The notes: generated by a model from the sequence alone, not told the origin. A DNA stretch of 64,000 bases from CF-46 sp963760735 (GCA_963760735.1 CAVXEB010000004.1:372001-436000), one strand, 5' to 3'. Positions 38,301 to 46,668 are shown, counted from the first letter of the stretch. A program made the numbers and translations.

Positions 38301-41244
38301 AGGTCTCGAGGCGACCTGTCGCCTTGGCCTGCGCAGCCGTCGTCCATTCGAGCAGGCCACGATGGCTGACATACACGCGCGCCAGCGTCCGCACGATCGC
38401 GTCGGCCATGAGCCAGGTCTGGTGGGCGAGCAGCGCCAGGCCGATCGCGATCCGGGACGCGCCGATTGCAACATCGGCGCCGATGGCCCGTAGGTGGCTC
38501 CGCTTGGAGATTCCCTGACGCCGCGGCCGAAGGCCGGAAAGGACGGGCAGCGCGGCGGGGACGACGACGGTCGCCAGCACGAATCCCGTCCAGACGGCCG
38601 CCGTGATTCCCGGCACGACCCACGAGGCGACCAGCGTTGCGACCGCGAACGGGGCCGACAGCGTCCGGCGAAGGTTGTCCACCATCTTCCAGCGAGCGAT
38701 GCCGGGCATCGCGTTGCGGGCACGGCGGCCGGACGCGTCGCGCGCGCGGCCGAGGATCCACGGCAGGAGCTGCCAGTCGCCGCGGGCCCAGCGATGCTGG
38801 CGCGAGGCCTCGACCAGGTAGTTCGCGGGGAACTCGTCGAAAAGCTCGATGTCGGTCACGAGCCCCGCGCGGGTGAACACGCCTTCGAAGAGATCGTGGC
38901 TCAGCAGGGCGTTCTCGGGGACGCGTCCCTCGAGCGCCTCACTGAAGGCGTCGACGTCGTAGATGCCCTTGCCGGTGAAGCTGCCCTCGCCGAACAGGTC
39001 CTGGTAGACGTCCGACACGGCCGAGGCGTACGGGTCGATCCCGGCCGGGCCGGAGAAGGCGCGCTGGTAGATCGACGCATCGCGCTCGATCGGGAGCGTC
39101 GGTGTGATCCGTGGCTGGAGAATGCCGTAGCCCCGGACGATACGGCGCCTCACCGGATCGAACACCGGCCGGTTGAGCGGGTGCGCCATCGTCCCGACGA
39201 GCCGTCCGACCGCTCCACGCGGCATCCGCGTATCGGCATCGAGCGTGACGACGTACCGGACGTCGCGAGGAGGTGTGGACGACGGCCGATCCGTCAGCAG
39301 GAGGTCGACCGCCGGCGACCCGCGCAGCAAGGCGTTGAGCTGCTCCAGCTTGCCGCGCTTGCGCTCCCAGCCCATCCAGCGGCCCTCGGCCTCGTTCCAA
39401 CGACGCTCGCGGTGGAACAGGAGGAATCGCGGCCCACCGCCCGGCGCCTCGCCGTGTCGTTCGTTGAGGCCGTCGATCGCCGCGACGGCGGTGGCGAGGA
39501 TTGCGTCGTCGTCCGGCATGTGCTCGTCGGGGGCGTCGAGCCAGTCGGAGAGGAGCGAGAAGCGGACATCTCCATCCCGGTTCGCGAGGTAGTGGACCTC
39601 GAGCTGGCCGACCTGCGCTTCGACGTCCGCTTCGTCGGCGAAGAGCGTCGGAACGACGACGAGCGTCCGCAGCGATTCAGGGACGCCGTCGTCGAGATCG
39701 AGTCGGGCCAGGGGCACGGGCCCGAGCAGGCTCGGGATGGCCCGATTCACGAGCGCGATCGCGAGGTCGGACGCCGGGACCAGGCCGAGGAGACCGAGCC
39801 CCACCAACGCCATCGACGGCACGCCGGCGACAGCGGACAGGGCAAGCGGGATGGCAAGAATCAATGCCGTGACCAACGCAATCGACCCGAGGTAGGCGCC
39901 CGTAGCCTCGTGGGCGTAGGCCCGCCGGAGACGGACGGCGAGTGGCGGGGTGATCCCGAGGGAGTGCTCGAAGGCGGGCCGGCCGTCCGCGATGAGCCAG
40001 TAGCCGGGGTCCGACGACGCGGCCAGGACGTCGCTCGCCGCCAGTGCCTCCGCTGCCGCGGCCGGATCGCGAGCCGCCCGGGAGGACCCCGGATCCGGCG
40101 AGACCGGCTTCGAAGCGGCAGGCTGCGGCGGCAACGGCAGCGCCCCGGACGAGGATGCCAGCGCGACGACCCGGCGCGCGACGTCGACCTCGTCGAGGCC
40201 GGACCGTTTGGCCAGGCTCTCGATCGCGTGGCGGTAGCGATCCCGCGTCGCGAAGTCCATCGCCGCGAACGACCCGGCGCCGCGCAGGACATCGTCGACG
40301 ACGCTGACACTCTCGACGAACTCGGCCCAGTCGAACCACGAGATCAGGCGCATGCTCGTGATCGCGTTCCGGACCGTCACGTTCATCGTCGCCTGCCGCT
40401 GGTGCTCGACGCGGACGATCTCCTCGGGCGACGTGCCGTCGGCCACGACCAATCGCTCGAGCCAGCGGAGCCCGGGTGTCACGTCCGGGTCCTGGTCGCG
40501 CAGCCGCTGGAACAGCTGGACCCGCGCGGCGACCGAGAACGACGCAGGCGGCAGTCGGCGGAGCGCCGCGGCGGCATCGTCCGGCGAGTCGGGGCCGAGT
40601 CCGAGGAGGCTGTCGGCGAACTCGTCGGCGCGCTGGCGGTCCGCCCGGCTGCGGACGATGCGGACGGCGATCCGGCGAAGGTTGTCAACGAGGAGGAATC
40701 GAAGACTGATCGCAATCGCCCACAGCTCGCCGACCGTCAGGGGCTCGACCTCCTGGTAGGCCCGGACCATCCGCCGGAGGCTGTCCGGCTCGAACAAGCT
40801 GTCCGTGTGGGCGATGTACGCCCAGGCAAGGCCGACGACCCTGGGGTACCCGGCGAGGTGGCCGTCGGCGAGCTTCGGGAGCTCCTCGTAGTAGTTCGCC
40901 GGAAGATCGTCGCGAATCTCGCGGAGCTGCTCGTCGATCACCGGGAAGTTGTCGACGAGCCACTCGGCCGCCGGCGTGATCGCTCGCTCGTCGTCGATGG
41001 CGCGCGCGAGGGCCCGATAGGACTCACCGAGGACGCGGCCGTTCTCGGCCAGCCGGGACGAGACCGACCGCCCACGGCTCGGATCCGTCGTGATCGCCTG
41101 CGCCCGGGCAAGACTGCGAGCGTGGTCCTCGAGCCGTTCGACGCTGAAGAGCTCGTCCCGGATCGGCTCCTCGAGATCGAGCTCCGGTCGGACCCGCCGC
41201 CGAACGCGGTTCGGCGGCGGCCGGAGGGGCTCGGCGGCGCTCAT
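32374..41244 (-). CDS. ndvB: Cyclic beta-1,2-glucan synthase (NdvB/Cgs-like)
   Basis: A 2956-residue multidomain membrane protein that would build, trim and cyclise beta-1,2-glucan. Order: N-terminal region (1-440); two membrane helices (about 450-490); a GT84 glycosyltransferase with LDADTRMPRG (about 668) and the QHRWARGDW acceptor motif (about 816); further membrane helices (about 860-1030). Next come a glycoamylase-like region (about 1390-1600, WGISESAFNARD, VQSYMAHHQGMALVAIGNVL), two beta-sandwich regions, and a C-terminal GH94 phosphorylase-like domain with GSGDWNDGMNRVG (about 2603). The length fits NdvB/Cgs (about 2800-2900). The start overlaps the tatD stop as ATGA, and groESL follows independently. 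Confidence 0.9.
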   Translation of the reverse strand: MSAAEPLRPPPNRVRRRVRPELDLEEPIRDELFSVERLEDHARSLARAQAITTDPSRGRSVSSRLAENGRVLGESYRALARAIDDERAITPAAEWLVDNFPVIDEQLREIRDDLPANYYEELPKLADGHLAGYPRVVGLAWAYIAHTDSLFEPDSLRRMVRAYQEVEPLTVGELWAIAISLRFLLVDNLRRIAVRIVRSRADRQRADEFADSLLGLGPDSPDDAAAALRRLPPASFSVAARVQLFQRLRDQDPDVTPGLRWLERLVVADGTSPEEIVRVEHQRQATMNVTVRNAITSMRLISWFDWAEFVESVSVVDDVLRGAGSFAAMDFATRDRYRHAIESLAKRSGLDEVDVARRVVALASSSGALPLPPQPAASKPVSPDPGSSRAARDPAAAAEALAASDVLAASSDPGYWLIADGRPAFEHSLGITPPLAVRLRRAYAHEATGAYLGSIALVTALILAIPLALSAVAGVPSMALVGLGLLGLVPASDLAIALVNRAIPSLLGPVPLARLDLDDGVPESLRTLVVVPTLFADEADVEAQVGQLEVHYLANRDGDVRFSLLSDWLDAPDEHMPDDDAILATAVAAIDGLNERHGEAPGGGPRFLLFHRERRWNEAEGRWMGWERKRGKLEQLNALLRGSPAVDLLLTDRPSSTPPRDVRYVVTLDADTRMPRGAVGRLVGTMAHPLNRPVFDPVRRRIVRGYGILQPRITPTLPIERDASIYQRAFSGPAGIDPYASAVSDVYQDLFGEGSFTGKGIYDVDAFSEALEGRVPENALLSHDLFEGVFTRAGLVTDIELFDEFPANYLVEASRQHRWARGDWQLLPWILGRARDASGRRARNAMPGIARWKMVDNLRRTLSAPFAVATLVASWVVPGITAAVWTGFVLATVVVPAALPVLSGLRPRRQGISKRSHLRAIGADVAIGASRIAIGLALLAHQTWLMADAIVRTLARVYVSHRGLLEWTTAAQAKATGRLETSAFFGQMAGGVAIAAIAGLLVLALNPAAAWIAAPFVVAWLLSPAIARWLSLPRVEPGQERLTDADATDLRLVGRRTWRFFETFVGPESNALPPDNFQDDPAPLIAQRTSPTNIGMYLLATVTARDFGWIGTIEMVERVEATLATVDRLERFRGHLYNWYDTADLRRLDPMYVSTVDSGNLAGHLLTLASACRRMVEEPLPIGAARSGIDDAIALTGRAAREVRADRRTQTLTRRHLDEALQPLSVSIDVPASPEDWARRLAELSAGVQTLGDVVATLTEEHGDRDQSELVSWAEAARSCVASHVRDLGVLAAAPPGDANPRLTDLAEAAFSSDLPSDAVASGSSAGPGGSADLVERLERIATHARRLFDEMDFGFLFDPTRKLFSIGFRALDGSLDPSYYDLLASEARLTSFLAIAKGDVPAEHWFRLGRALTPVGRDSALISWSGSMFEYLMPGLVMREPVHSLLGQTARLVVARQMSYAADRGVPWGISESAFNARDLQQAYQYSSFGIPGLGLKRGLREDLVVAPYATALGAMIRPHSAVRNIGRLVEAGAAGRYGLREALDYTTRRLPEGADVAIVQSYMAHHQGMALVAIGNVLNGAAMVDRFHADPIVEATELLLQERMPRDVLVARPRAEEAKSAADVRDLVPPAVRRFTSPHDAIPRTHVLSNGRYAVMMTAAGSGYSRWGDIAVTRWREDATRDSWGSYLFVRDTESGAVWSAGHQPSGTEADRYEVIYSEDHVELARRDGPIATGLSVVVSAEHDAELRRVTVSNLGSRVREVDLTSYAEIALASQAADVAHPAFQNLFVETEFVPDLGALLATRRQRSPTDPSLWAGHVLAVEDSATGTIEYETDRARFIGRGRSARTAISIHDGRPLSNSVGPVLDPIFSLRCRLRLATGSTLHATFSTVVAGSREEVVDLIDKFREPGAFQRASTLAWTHAQVQLHHLGIESDEAHLFQRIANRIVYSDPSLRPPSERLARNWRGAPGLWAHGISGDLPIVVVRVSEAEDFDIVRQLLRAHEYWRLKLLPVDLVILNEHGATYAHDFAAQLEALVRTSQSRLVHDVHATQGGVHLLPAELLSAEDRTLIEAIARVVVVGRRGTLADQVIRVDRAAPRQPSPAAVRRTNQTDAPPAVPSDLEFFNGLGGFADDGREYVVVLGPGQATPAPWSNVIANPEFGFLVTESGGGYTWAGNSRENQLTPWSNDPVADPVGEAIYVRDDDTGEVWSPGPHPVRLEGSTYVVHHGRGYSRFEHHHDGISLDLVQFVPLHDRLKVSTLAIENRSSRHRRLSVTAYVEWVLGVARSAGAHRIVTSVEPATGALLARDPWNTEFAGRLGILALRGRQKAWTADRTEFLGRNGGPDRPAGLDLGHRLEGRSGAGLDPCGVLQTTIELAPGARTEVVVLLGEAADETAAAELVLRGRSLDLEAARRDVDRHWDRVSGAIEVRTPDRAMDVMVNRWLLYQTLACRVWGRTAFYQAGGAFGFRDQLQDVLALLPAEPAIARDQIVVAAARQFVEGDVQHWWHPPSGAGVRTHISDDRLWLPYVVRRYRDATGDASILDEPVPWLEGPALPPDQDDAYFRPDVAGPSTSLYEHCAAAIDVSLAVGAHGLPLMGSGDWNDGMNRVGRDRGESVWLGWFLATVLTMFVPIAEERGDRRRAKRWRTHATALREALERHGWDGSWYRRAYFGDGTPLGSALNDECRIDAIAQSWSVLSGAADPARAAVAMAAADDQLVRRDDGLALLFTPPFDAGVLDPGYIKGYLPGIRENGGQYTHGVIWSIIAHARLGDGDRAGELAAMLNPINHARTRAGVLRYKVEPYVMPADVYSEPPHVGRGGWTWYTGSAGWMYQAAVEWILGLRLQGDALAIDPCIPRSWPGFEVELRHGTARYQITVDNAAGVCRGIARVEIDGNVPADPTAPIALVDDGAVHAVRITLGEPRDRPPATPLRQPRARRPRPAAASSGTETGG

Positions 41245-42045
41245 GCCGGCGCCTTGCGCCGTGCCCGGAACGTGGAATCGTAGACGCCGACCAGCGACGA
41301 CCCGAAGTCGTCGAGATCTGCGTCGCGCAGATCCGCGACCCATGCCGCCGTCACGCCCACCCACTCCGGAGCGTTCCGGCCGCGCGGCGCGCCAGGCGGC
41401 GACAGGAACGGCGAGTCCGTCTCGACGAGCAGGCGGGAGTCCGGGACGAGCCGGACGACATCGGCGGTCGCCTCCTCGCCCTCGCGAAACGCGAGACCCG
41501 AGATCGAGATCACCGCCCCGAGCTCGAGCATCGAATCGGCGTAGTCGACGGGGCCACTGAACGAGTGGACGATCACCCCCGGCGGCTCGTGCCCGAACTT
41601 GCGCAGCTCGGACAGCAGGGCGTCCTGCGCCTCGCGCTCGACCTGCTCTCGACCGGCAGTGGAGGATCGCCGGCTTGCCGGTCTCGACCGCCAGCGCGAG
41701 GTTCCGCCGCAGGTTCGCGAGCTGGGCGAGGATCGGCGAGAAGACCCGGTCGTAGTCGAGGCCGGTCTCGCCGATCGCGACGACCCGGGGATCACGCGCG
41801 GACGCCACGATCCCCGCCCAGTCCTCGTCGGTGGCGTTCGCCGCGTCGTGCGGATGGATGCCGACGGCGGCGTCCATCCACGGATGACGCTCGACGAGCC
41901 GGAGCGCGGCCGCCGACGACCACGCGTTCCAGCCGGGGACGAGGATCCGCTCGACCCCCGCCTCGCGCGCCGCGGCGATCACCGGGTCGGCGTCGTCGTC
42001 GAAGCGATCGGCCTGGAGGTGGCAGTGGCTGTCGACGAGACGCAT
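41241..42045 (-). CDS. tatD: TatD-family metal-dependent hydrolase, with a +1 frame break
   Basis: TatD proteins are TIM-barrel metal-dependent DNases. The N-terminal half has the metal motif DSHCHLQADRF, VGIHPHDA and IGETGLDYDRVFSPI, then ILHCRS. Near 41650-41656 the frame changes, and the rest continues as EQVEREAQDALLSELRKFG, VIVHSFSGPVDYADSMLELG and the final metal-site segment LLVETDSPFLSPPGAPRG. One base too many explains the break; repaired length is about 267 residues, normal for TatD. ATG 42045 has no Shine-Dalgarno site, but GACAAT lies 7 bases upstream, a possible leaderless start. The stop overlaps the glucan synthase start. Confidence 0.88.
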
Positions 42046-42100
42046 CGGCCGAATTGTCGCCGATGCGCCGCTTCGAGCCGGCCCGTCCGCCGGCGGGCGG

Positions 42101-42463
42101 TCAGTCGTTCAGGCCCTTGTACAGCGACAGCGTGTTGCCCTCGCTGTCGGTGCCGACGGCAAACCAGCCCATGCCGGGGATCTCGGTCTTGCCCTCGGTG
42201 ATCGTGCCGCCGAGCTCCTTGACCTTCGCGACGGCGGCATCGATGTCGTCGACGGCGATGTAGTTCCGGACCGTCTGGCCGGCCATCTCACCGCGCTTGC
42301 CGAGGCCGCCGCCGAGCTCGCCGGGACCCGAGGTGTACAGCGGATAGCCCTCGAAGCCGGGCGTCTCGCGGAACTGCCAGCCGAAGACCCCCGCGTAGAA
42401 GCGCTTCGCGCGCTCCTCGTCGTCGAAGGGGATCTCGATGTGGTTGTACTCGCCGTGAGCCAT
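42101..42463 (-). CDS. VOC-superfamily (glyoxalase/bleomycin-resistance-like) protein
   Basis: A 120-residue protein with two beta-alpha-beta-beta-beta halves: YNHIEIPFDDEERAKRFYAGVFGWQF at the N-terminus, and NYIAVDDIDAAVAKVKELGG to FAVGTDSEGNTLSLYKG at the C-terminus. His and Glu at the usual metal positions (HIEIP, EGNTLSLY) are present. This branch includes lyases and dioxygenase-like proteins of unknown substrate. An AGGAGG lies 7-8 bases before the ATG. It is a single gene between metG and tatD. Confidence 0.85.
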   Translation of the reverse strand: MAHGEYNHIEIPFDDEERAKRFYAGVFGWQFRETPGFEGYPLYTSGPGELGGGLGKRGEMAGQTVRNYIAVDDIDAAVAKVKELGGTITEGKTEIPGMGWFAVGTDSEGNTLSLYKGLND

Positions 42464-42516
42464 GGCGCACTCCTCCTGCGGGCCGCGGGATCGGGCGGCC
42501 GCTCTGCATCGGACGC

Positions 42517-44163
42517 CTAGTCTGACGCCGTTTCGGTTTCCAGTCGGGGAAAGAGCGGTTCCGGTTTCGTCAACGTTCCGGGCTCACCCGCGTGGGCGCC
42601 CCAGTGGAGCTCGTCCAGGAGCGGCGGACCGCCGTTCCCGTCGGGCCCGTACGGCCAGGCGAACCCGAGCTGGGCGTGGACCCGAGGTGCGGTCGCCGGC
42701 AGGAACGGGGCCGCGGCCAGCGAGATGAGCCGGCAGACCTCGACCAGGTCGCCGAGGACCTCGCGGAGTCGATCGGCCGCTGCGGCGTCGCCGGCCTTCG
42801 CCGCCTTGCTCAGCTCCCACGGCTTCTCGGCGTCGACGAAGCGGTTCGCCTCGCCGACGACCGACCAGATCGTCCCGAGCGCCTCGTGGAGGAGGCAGTC
42901 GTCGACGTTCGCGCGGAGCATCGGGACCCGGCTCGTCCAGCTCCACAGCGCGTCGGCCTCCGCCACCGGCCGCGGGTCCGGTCGCTCCGCGTCGAGGTAG
43001 CGGTTCGCCATCGAGACCGTCCGGTTGACGAGGTTCCCGAAGTCGTTCGCCAGGTCGGCGTTGTAGCGGCGGACGAAGCCGTCCCACGACACCTCGGCGT
43101 CCCGGTCGAACGGGACCTCGCGCAGCGCGACGTAGCGCGCGCCGTCGCTGCCGAACGCCGCGACGAAGTCGGCCGGGTCGAGGAAGTTGCCCCGGCTCTT
43201 GCTCATCCGCTCGCCACCGGCGGCCAGCAGCCAGCCGTGGGCCCAGACCTTGCGCGGAGCCTCCAGGCCGGCGCTCCACAGCATCGCCGGCCAGAAGATC
43301 GTGTGGAACCGGAGGATGTCCTTGCCGATGATGTGGAGGTCGGCCGGCCACCAGCGGGCGAACTCGTCCGGATCGCGATCGAAGCCGGCGCCGGTCACGT
43401 AGTTGATCAGCGCGTCGAACCAGACGTAGATCCTGCCGGCCTCCGGGTCCCACGACCCGTCCTCGCGACGGGCGGTCTCGCCGTTCTCGGCGATCGGGAA
43501 CGGAATCCCCCAGCCGGCCCCCGCCCGGCTGATCGAGAAGTCCTCCAGCCCCTGCCGGATGAAGCCGAGCATCTCGTTGCGCCGATAGTCGGGCTGGACG
43601 AACTCCGGGTGGTCCAGGAAGTGACGCTCGAGCCGCTCCTGGTAGGCGGACAGGCGGAAGAACCAGTTCCGCTCGGTCAGCCACTGGAGCGGGACGTCGG
43701 GATGGTTCGGGCAGATCGTCCCGCGGGCCGTCTCGACGACGTCGCTCGCGGTCCGGAAGCCCTCGTTCGGGCAGTACCAGCCCTCGTACGTCCCGAGATA
43801 GATGTCGCCGTTGGCATGCGCCCGTCGGACGATCTCCTGGGCCGTCCGGACATGGTCGGGATCGGTGGTCCGGATGAACCGGTCGGGCCGGATCCCGAGG
43901 AGGTCCTCCGCTGTCTTGAACTTCGGGACCTGCTCGTCGACGTAGACGCGCGGGTCGACGCCCTCCTCCGCGGCGCGCATGGCGATGTTCACGGAATGCT
44001 CATCGGTCCCGGTCTGGAAGCGGGTGTCGTCGCCGAGCATCCGATGCCAGCGCGCGATCGCGTCGGCGCCGATCACCTCGTACAGGGTGTGGATGCCGGG
44101 CTGGCTGTTCGCGTAGGCGATCGCGGTGGTCAGGTAGAACCGAGGGCGTGGGTCGTCGGGCAT
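42517..44163 (-). CDS. metG: Methionyl-tRNA synthetase with variant HIGH motif
   Basis: MetRS charges tRNA(Met) with methionine. The 548-residue protein starts at ATG 44163 with GGAG 5-6 bases upstream. Class I features are present: YLTTAIAYANSQPG, GTDEHSVNIAMRAAEEG, a connective region with Cys residues (YCPNEGF, TICPNHPDVP), HIIGKDILRFHTIFWPAML, the KMSKS loop as RMSKSRGNFLDP, and an anticodon-binding helical region with LANDFGNLVNRT. The HIGH tetrapeptide, normally HxGH after the YxN segment, reads GIHT here. There is no C-terminal tRNA-binding EMAP domain, which matches the short MetRS type. Confidence 0.93.
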   Translation of the reverse strand: MPDDPRPRFYLTTAIAYANSQPGIHTLYEVIGADAIARWHRMLGDDTRFQTGTDEHSVNIAMRAAEEGVDPRVYVDEQVPKFKTAEDLLGIRPDRFIRTTDPDHVRTAQEIVRRAHANGDIYLGTYEGWYCPNEGFRTASDVVETARGTICPNHPDVPLQWLTERNWFFRLSAYQERLERHFLDHPEFVQPDYRRNEMLGFIRQGLEDFSISRAGAGWGIPFPIAENGETARREDGSWDPEAGRIYVWFDALINYVTGAGFDRDPDEFARWWPADLHIIGKDILRFHTIFWPAMLWSAGLEAPRKVWAHGWLLAAGGERMSKSRGNFLDPADFVAAFGSDGARYVALREVPFDRDAEVSWDGFVRRYNADLANDFGNLVNRTVSMANRYLDAERPDPRPVAEADALWSWTSRVPMLRANVDDCLLHEALGTIWSVVGEANRFVDAEKPWELSKAAKAGDAAAADRLREVLGDLVEVCRLISLAAAPFLPATAPRVHAQLGFAWPYGPDGNGGPPLLDELHWGAHAGEPGTLTKPEPLFPRLETETASD

Positions 44164-44419
44164 GCGCGTGCTCCGGGAGGGCAAGTCAGGGTGCGGGACG
44201 GATGCGGCGCTGGGCGCCGCGGAGTTCGGCGGCCGACGCTCGGCGGGCCCGGGCCTGGGTCAGGCCGGTCGCGAGCGGGGCCGCCCGGGCATCGCCATCA
44301 GGCTCCGGAGCCGGTCCACGACCCGATCATGGCCGAGGCGGTCGGGAGCGGTCAAGTCGGGCGGCTGAACGGCGCCGGGCCCCCGATGCGGGCGGCCGCC
44401 GGGTGGGCGCTCGGGGTTG

Positions 44420-44896
44420 CTACTTCAGCGAGTCGCGGAGCGCCTGCTCCTCCTCGTCGTCGAGCGTCGTCTGGACGACGGTCCCCTCGAACGGGCGCAT
44501 CGCGGCGATCAGCAGGCCGGCGGCGCCGCCCTTCGTCAGCAGGAAGATCGCCGATCCGCCCGCGGGCAGCTTCTCCTCGACCTCCTTGACGAAGGTGCCG
44601 TCGATCCCGGGCTTCACGGCACGACCGATCAGGCCGCCCGCGATCGCGCCGCCGACGATCGCGCCGACCGGGAAGACGACCCAGAGCAGGCTGCCCAGGA
44701 TGGCCCCGACCACTGCGCCGGTCTCCGTGCCGCTCGACGCCTCGTTCTTGACCTGGATCTTGCCGTTGGCGTCCTTCGTCACGACCGCTGTGTCCTCGAG
44801 GCCGATCTGGCCCTCCTTCTCGAGCGACCGGATCGCGCCGAGGGCGCTCGTCGCCGAGTCCTCGGTGTTGAAGGTGATGGCGATGAGATCCGACAC
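44420..44896 (-). CDS. DUF1269-type membrane protein
   Basis: A 158-residue protein starting at GTG 44896, with GGAGG 7 bases upstream. The N-terminal part (LIAITFNTEDSATSALGAIRSL ... GLEDTAVVTKDANGKIQVKN) and the central Gly-rich membrane hairpin of two helices (AVVGAILGSLLWVVFPVGAIVGGAIAG, about 64-90) match DUF1269 proteins. A C-terminal domain follows (FVKEVEEKLPAGGSAIFLLT ... RPFEGTVVQTTLDDEEEQ). These are general-stress-associated membrane proteins in many bacteria without a known activity. The Gly-zipper hairpin may insert in the membrane. It is monocistronic, 101 bases downstream of the purine operon. Confidence 0.8.
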   Translation of the reverse strand: MSDLIAITFNTEDSATSALGAIRSLEKEGQIGLEDTAVVTKDANGKIQVKNEASSGTETGAVVGAILGSLLWVVFPVGAIVGGAIAGGLIGRAVKPGIDGTFVKEVEEKLPAGGSAIFLLTKGGAAGLLIAAMRPFEGTVVQTTLDDEEEQALRDSLK

Positions 44897-44997
44897 GATC
44901 GTCCTCCACGATTCGCTGTTCCACCCTGCGCCGGGGAGCATGCCGCAACCGGCGCGTCCCGACCACCGTGCGCGCGCCCCCGATGGCGATCCGCCCG

Positions 44998-46668
44998 TCA
45001 GTGCCGGAAGTGGCGGACGCCCGTGAGCAGCATGGTCGCATCGGCCGCGTCGGCGGCGGCGATGACCTCGCCGTCGTTCTTCGATCCGCCGGGCTGGACG
45101 AAGGCCGTGACGCCGCAGGCCAGGCAGGCCTCGACCGCGTCCGGGAACGGATAGAACGCGTCGGAGGCACACGCCGCACCCTGGACCGCGTCCGATCCGG
45201 AGATCGCCACGGCCTTGTCGACGGCCTGGCGGGCGGCGTCCACGCGTGACGTCTGGCCCGACCCGAACCCGATCAGCCGGCCGTCCTTGACGAGGACGAT
45301 GGCGTTCGAGGTGACGCCCCGGACGAGGCGCCAGGCGAGGTCCAGATCGCGTCGCTCCGCGTCGGTCGGGGTCCGGCGGGTGGCGGTCTCCCAGCCCGTC
45401 ACGGGATCGGGTGCGTTGTCCGGCGCTCCGACGAGGACCGCGCCGCCGGCCGTCCGGATCGCCGCCAGCGGGCTCGGCACGACCGAGGGCTCGTCGTTGG
45501 CCAGGAGCGGGTCGACGATCAGGCGCAGGGCGGGCTTCGTCGCGAGGATCTCGCGGGCCGCCTCGTCGAACCCGGGCGCGACCACCACCTCGAGGAAGAG
45601 GCTTGCGAGCCCCTCGGCCGTCGGCCGATCGACCGGTCGCGTGAGCGCCACGACCCCGCCGAACGCCGACACCGGGTCGCCCGCCAGCGCCGCGTCCCAG
45701 GCATCGCGGAGCCGGGTCCGCTCGGCCGCGCCGCACGGGTTCGTGTGCTTGACGATCACGCACGCGGGACCGCGGAGCGTGCGCCCGATCGCCGCGGCGG
45801 CCGAGGCGTCGAGGACGTTGTTGTAGCTGAGGGCCTTGCCCTGGAGCGGCGCGTCGCTGCCGGCGAACGGGCCGTCGGCGGCCGTCGTCCCGGGCCGGCG
45901 GTAGCGGGCAGCCGGCTGGTGGGGGTTCTCGCCGTAGCGGAGCGTCTCGACCTTCACCAGCCCGATCGTCAACGTCGGCGGGAACGGGTCGCCGGCGCCG
46001 GGCAGCCCTGCCTCGTCCGGGAGGTCGACACCGGCTTGCGCCATCCGCCCCGGCAGCTCGGCGGCGATCCGGGCGTCGTAGGCCGCGGTGTGGCGGAACG
46101 CCTCGACCGCGAGGGCGGCGCGGAGCCCCGGCGGCACCGTGCCGCCGTCCGCGACCGCCTCGAGGATCGCGGGATAGCGGTCGGGCGACGTGACGATCGC
46201 GACGCTGGCGTGGTTCTTCGCGGCGGCGCGGACCATCGAGGGGCCGCCGATGTCGATCTCCTCGACCAGCTCGTCGAACGTGATCCCGGGTCGCTCGGCG
46301 GCCGCGGCGAACGGGTAGAGGTTGACGACCACGAGCTCGAACGGGGCGATCGACGCGGCGACGAGCTGCCGTCGATGGTCGGCGAGTCGGCGGTCGGCAA
46401 GGATGCCGGCGTGGATCCGTGGGTGGAGCGTCTTCACCCGCCCGTCGAGCATCTCCGCGGCGCCGGTCACCGCCGCGACGTCGGTCACCGGCAGGCCCGC
46501 CTCGCGCAGGGTGCGGGCCGTCCCGCCGGTCGACACGAGCTCGAAGCCCGCCGCCACGAGACCCCGGCCCAGCTCGGCGAGACCTGTCTTGTCCGAGACG
46601 GACAGCAGGGCGCGGCGCGGGACGGGCAGCCGCGTCTCGGCGGCGTCGATGTCGACCGCGACCGTCCG
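44998..46668 (-). CDS. purH: AICAR transformylase / IMP cyclohydrolase (PurH), continuous with PurN after frame repair
   Basis: PurH does the last two steps to IMP. It contains PRRALLSVSDKTGLAEL (cyclohydrolase domain start), VKTLHPRIHAGILADRR, LVVVNLYPF and IGGPSMVRAAAKNH. The transformylase domain has LRYGENPHQPAARYRR, VKHTNPCGAAE with the catalytic Lys-His, SAFGGVVALTRPVD, and the C-terminal ASDAFYPFPDAVEAC. No ATG, GTG or TTG exists in this frame near its N-terminus. The frame upstream joins the end of purN if one base is removed near 46666-46680. So it is either a purN-purH fusion or a gene with a hidden start. It is the last part of the purine operon. Confidence 0.93.
   Translation of the reverse strand, partial: RTVAVDIDAAETRLPVPRRALLSVSDKTGLAELGRGLVAAGFELVSTGGTARTLREAGLPVTDVAAVTGAAEMLDGRVKTLHPRIHAGILADRRLADHRRQLVAASIAPFELVVVNLYPFAAAAERPGITFDELVEEIDIGGPSMVRAAAKNHASVAIVTSPDRYPAILEAVADGGTVPPGLRAALAVEAFRHTAAYDARIAAELPGRMAQAGVDLPDEAGLPGAGDPFPPTLTIGLVKVETLRYGENPHQPAARYRRPGTTAADGPFAGSDAPLQGKALSYNNVLDASAAAAIGRTLRGPACVIVKHTNPCGAAERTRLRDAWDAALAGDPVSAFGGVVALTRPVDRPTAEGLASLFLEVVVAPGFDEAAREILATKPALRLIVDPLLANDEPSVVPSPLAAIRTAGGAVLVGAPDNAPDPVTGWETATRRTPTDAERRDLDLAWRLVRGVTSNAIVLVKDGRLIGFGSGQTSRVDAARQAVDKAVAISGSDAVQGAACASDAFYPFPDAVEACLACGVTAFVQPGGSKNDGEVIAAADAADATMLLTGVRHFRH

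Noticed and set aside
38494..41283. Long plus-strand open frame antisense to the glucan synthase
   Set aside because: It mirrors the codon bias of the real gene in a high-GC genome and has no recognisable domain or ribosome binding site. The same holds for the long antisense frames over ligA, the helicase and the pur genes.
44164..44419. Gene or small RNA between metG and the DUF1269-like gene
   Set aside because: Only GC-rich frames without start signals and no clear hairpin-U-tract were seen.
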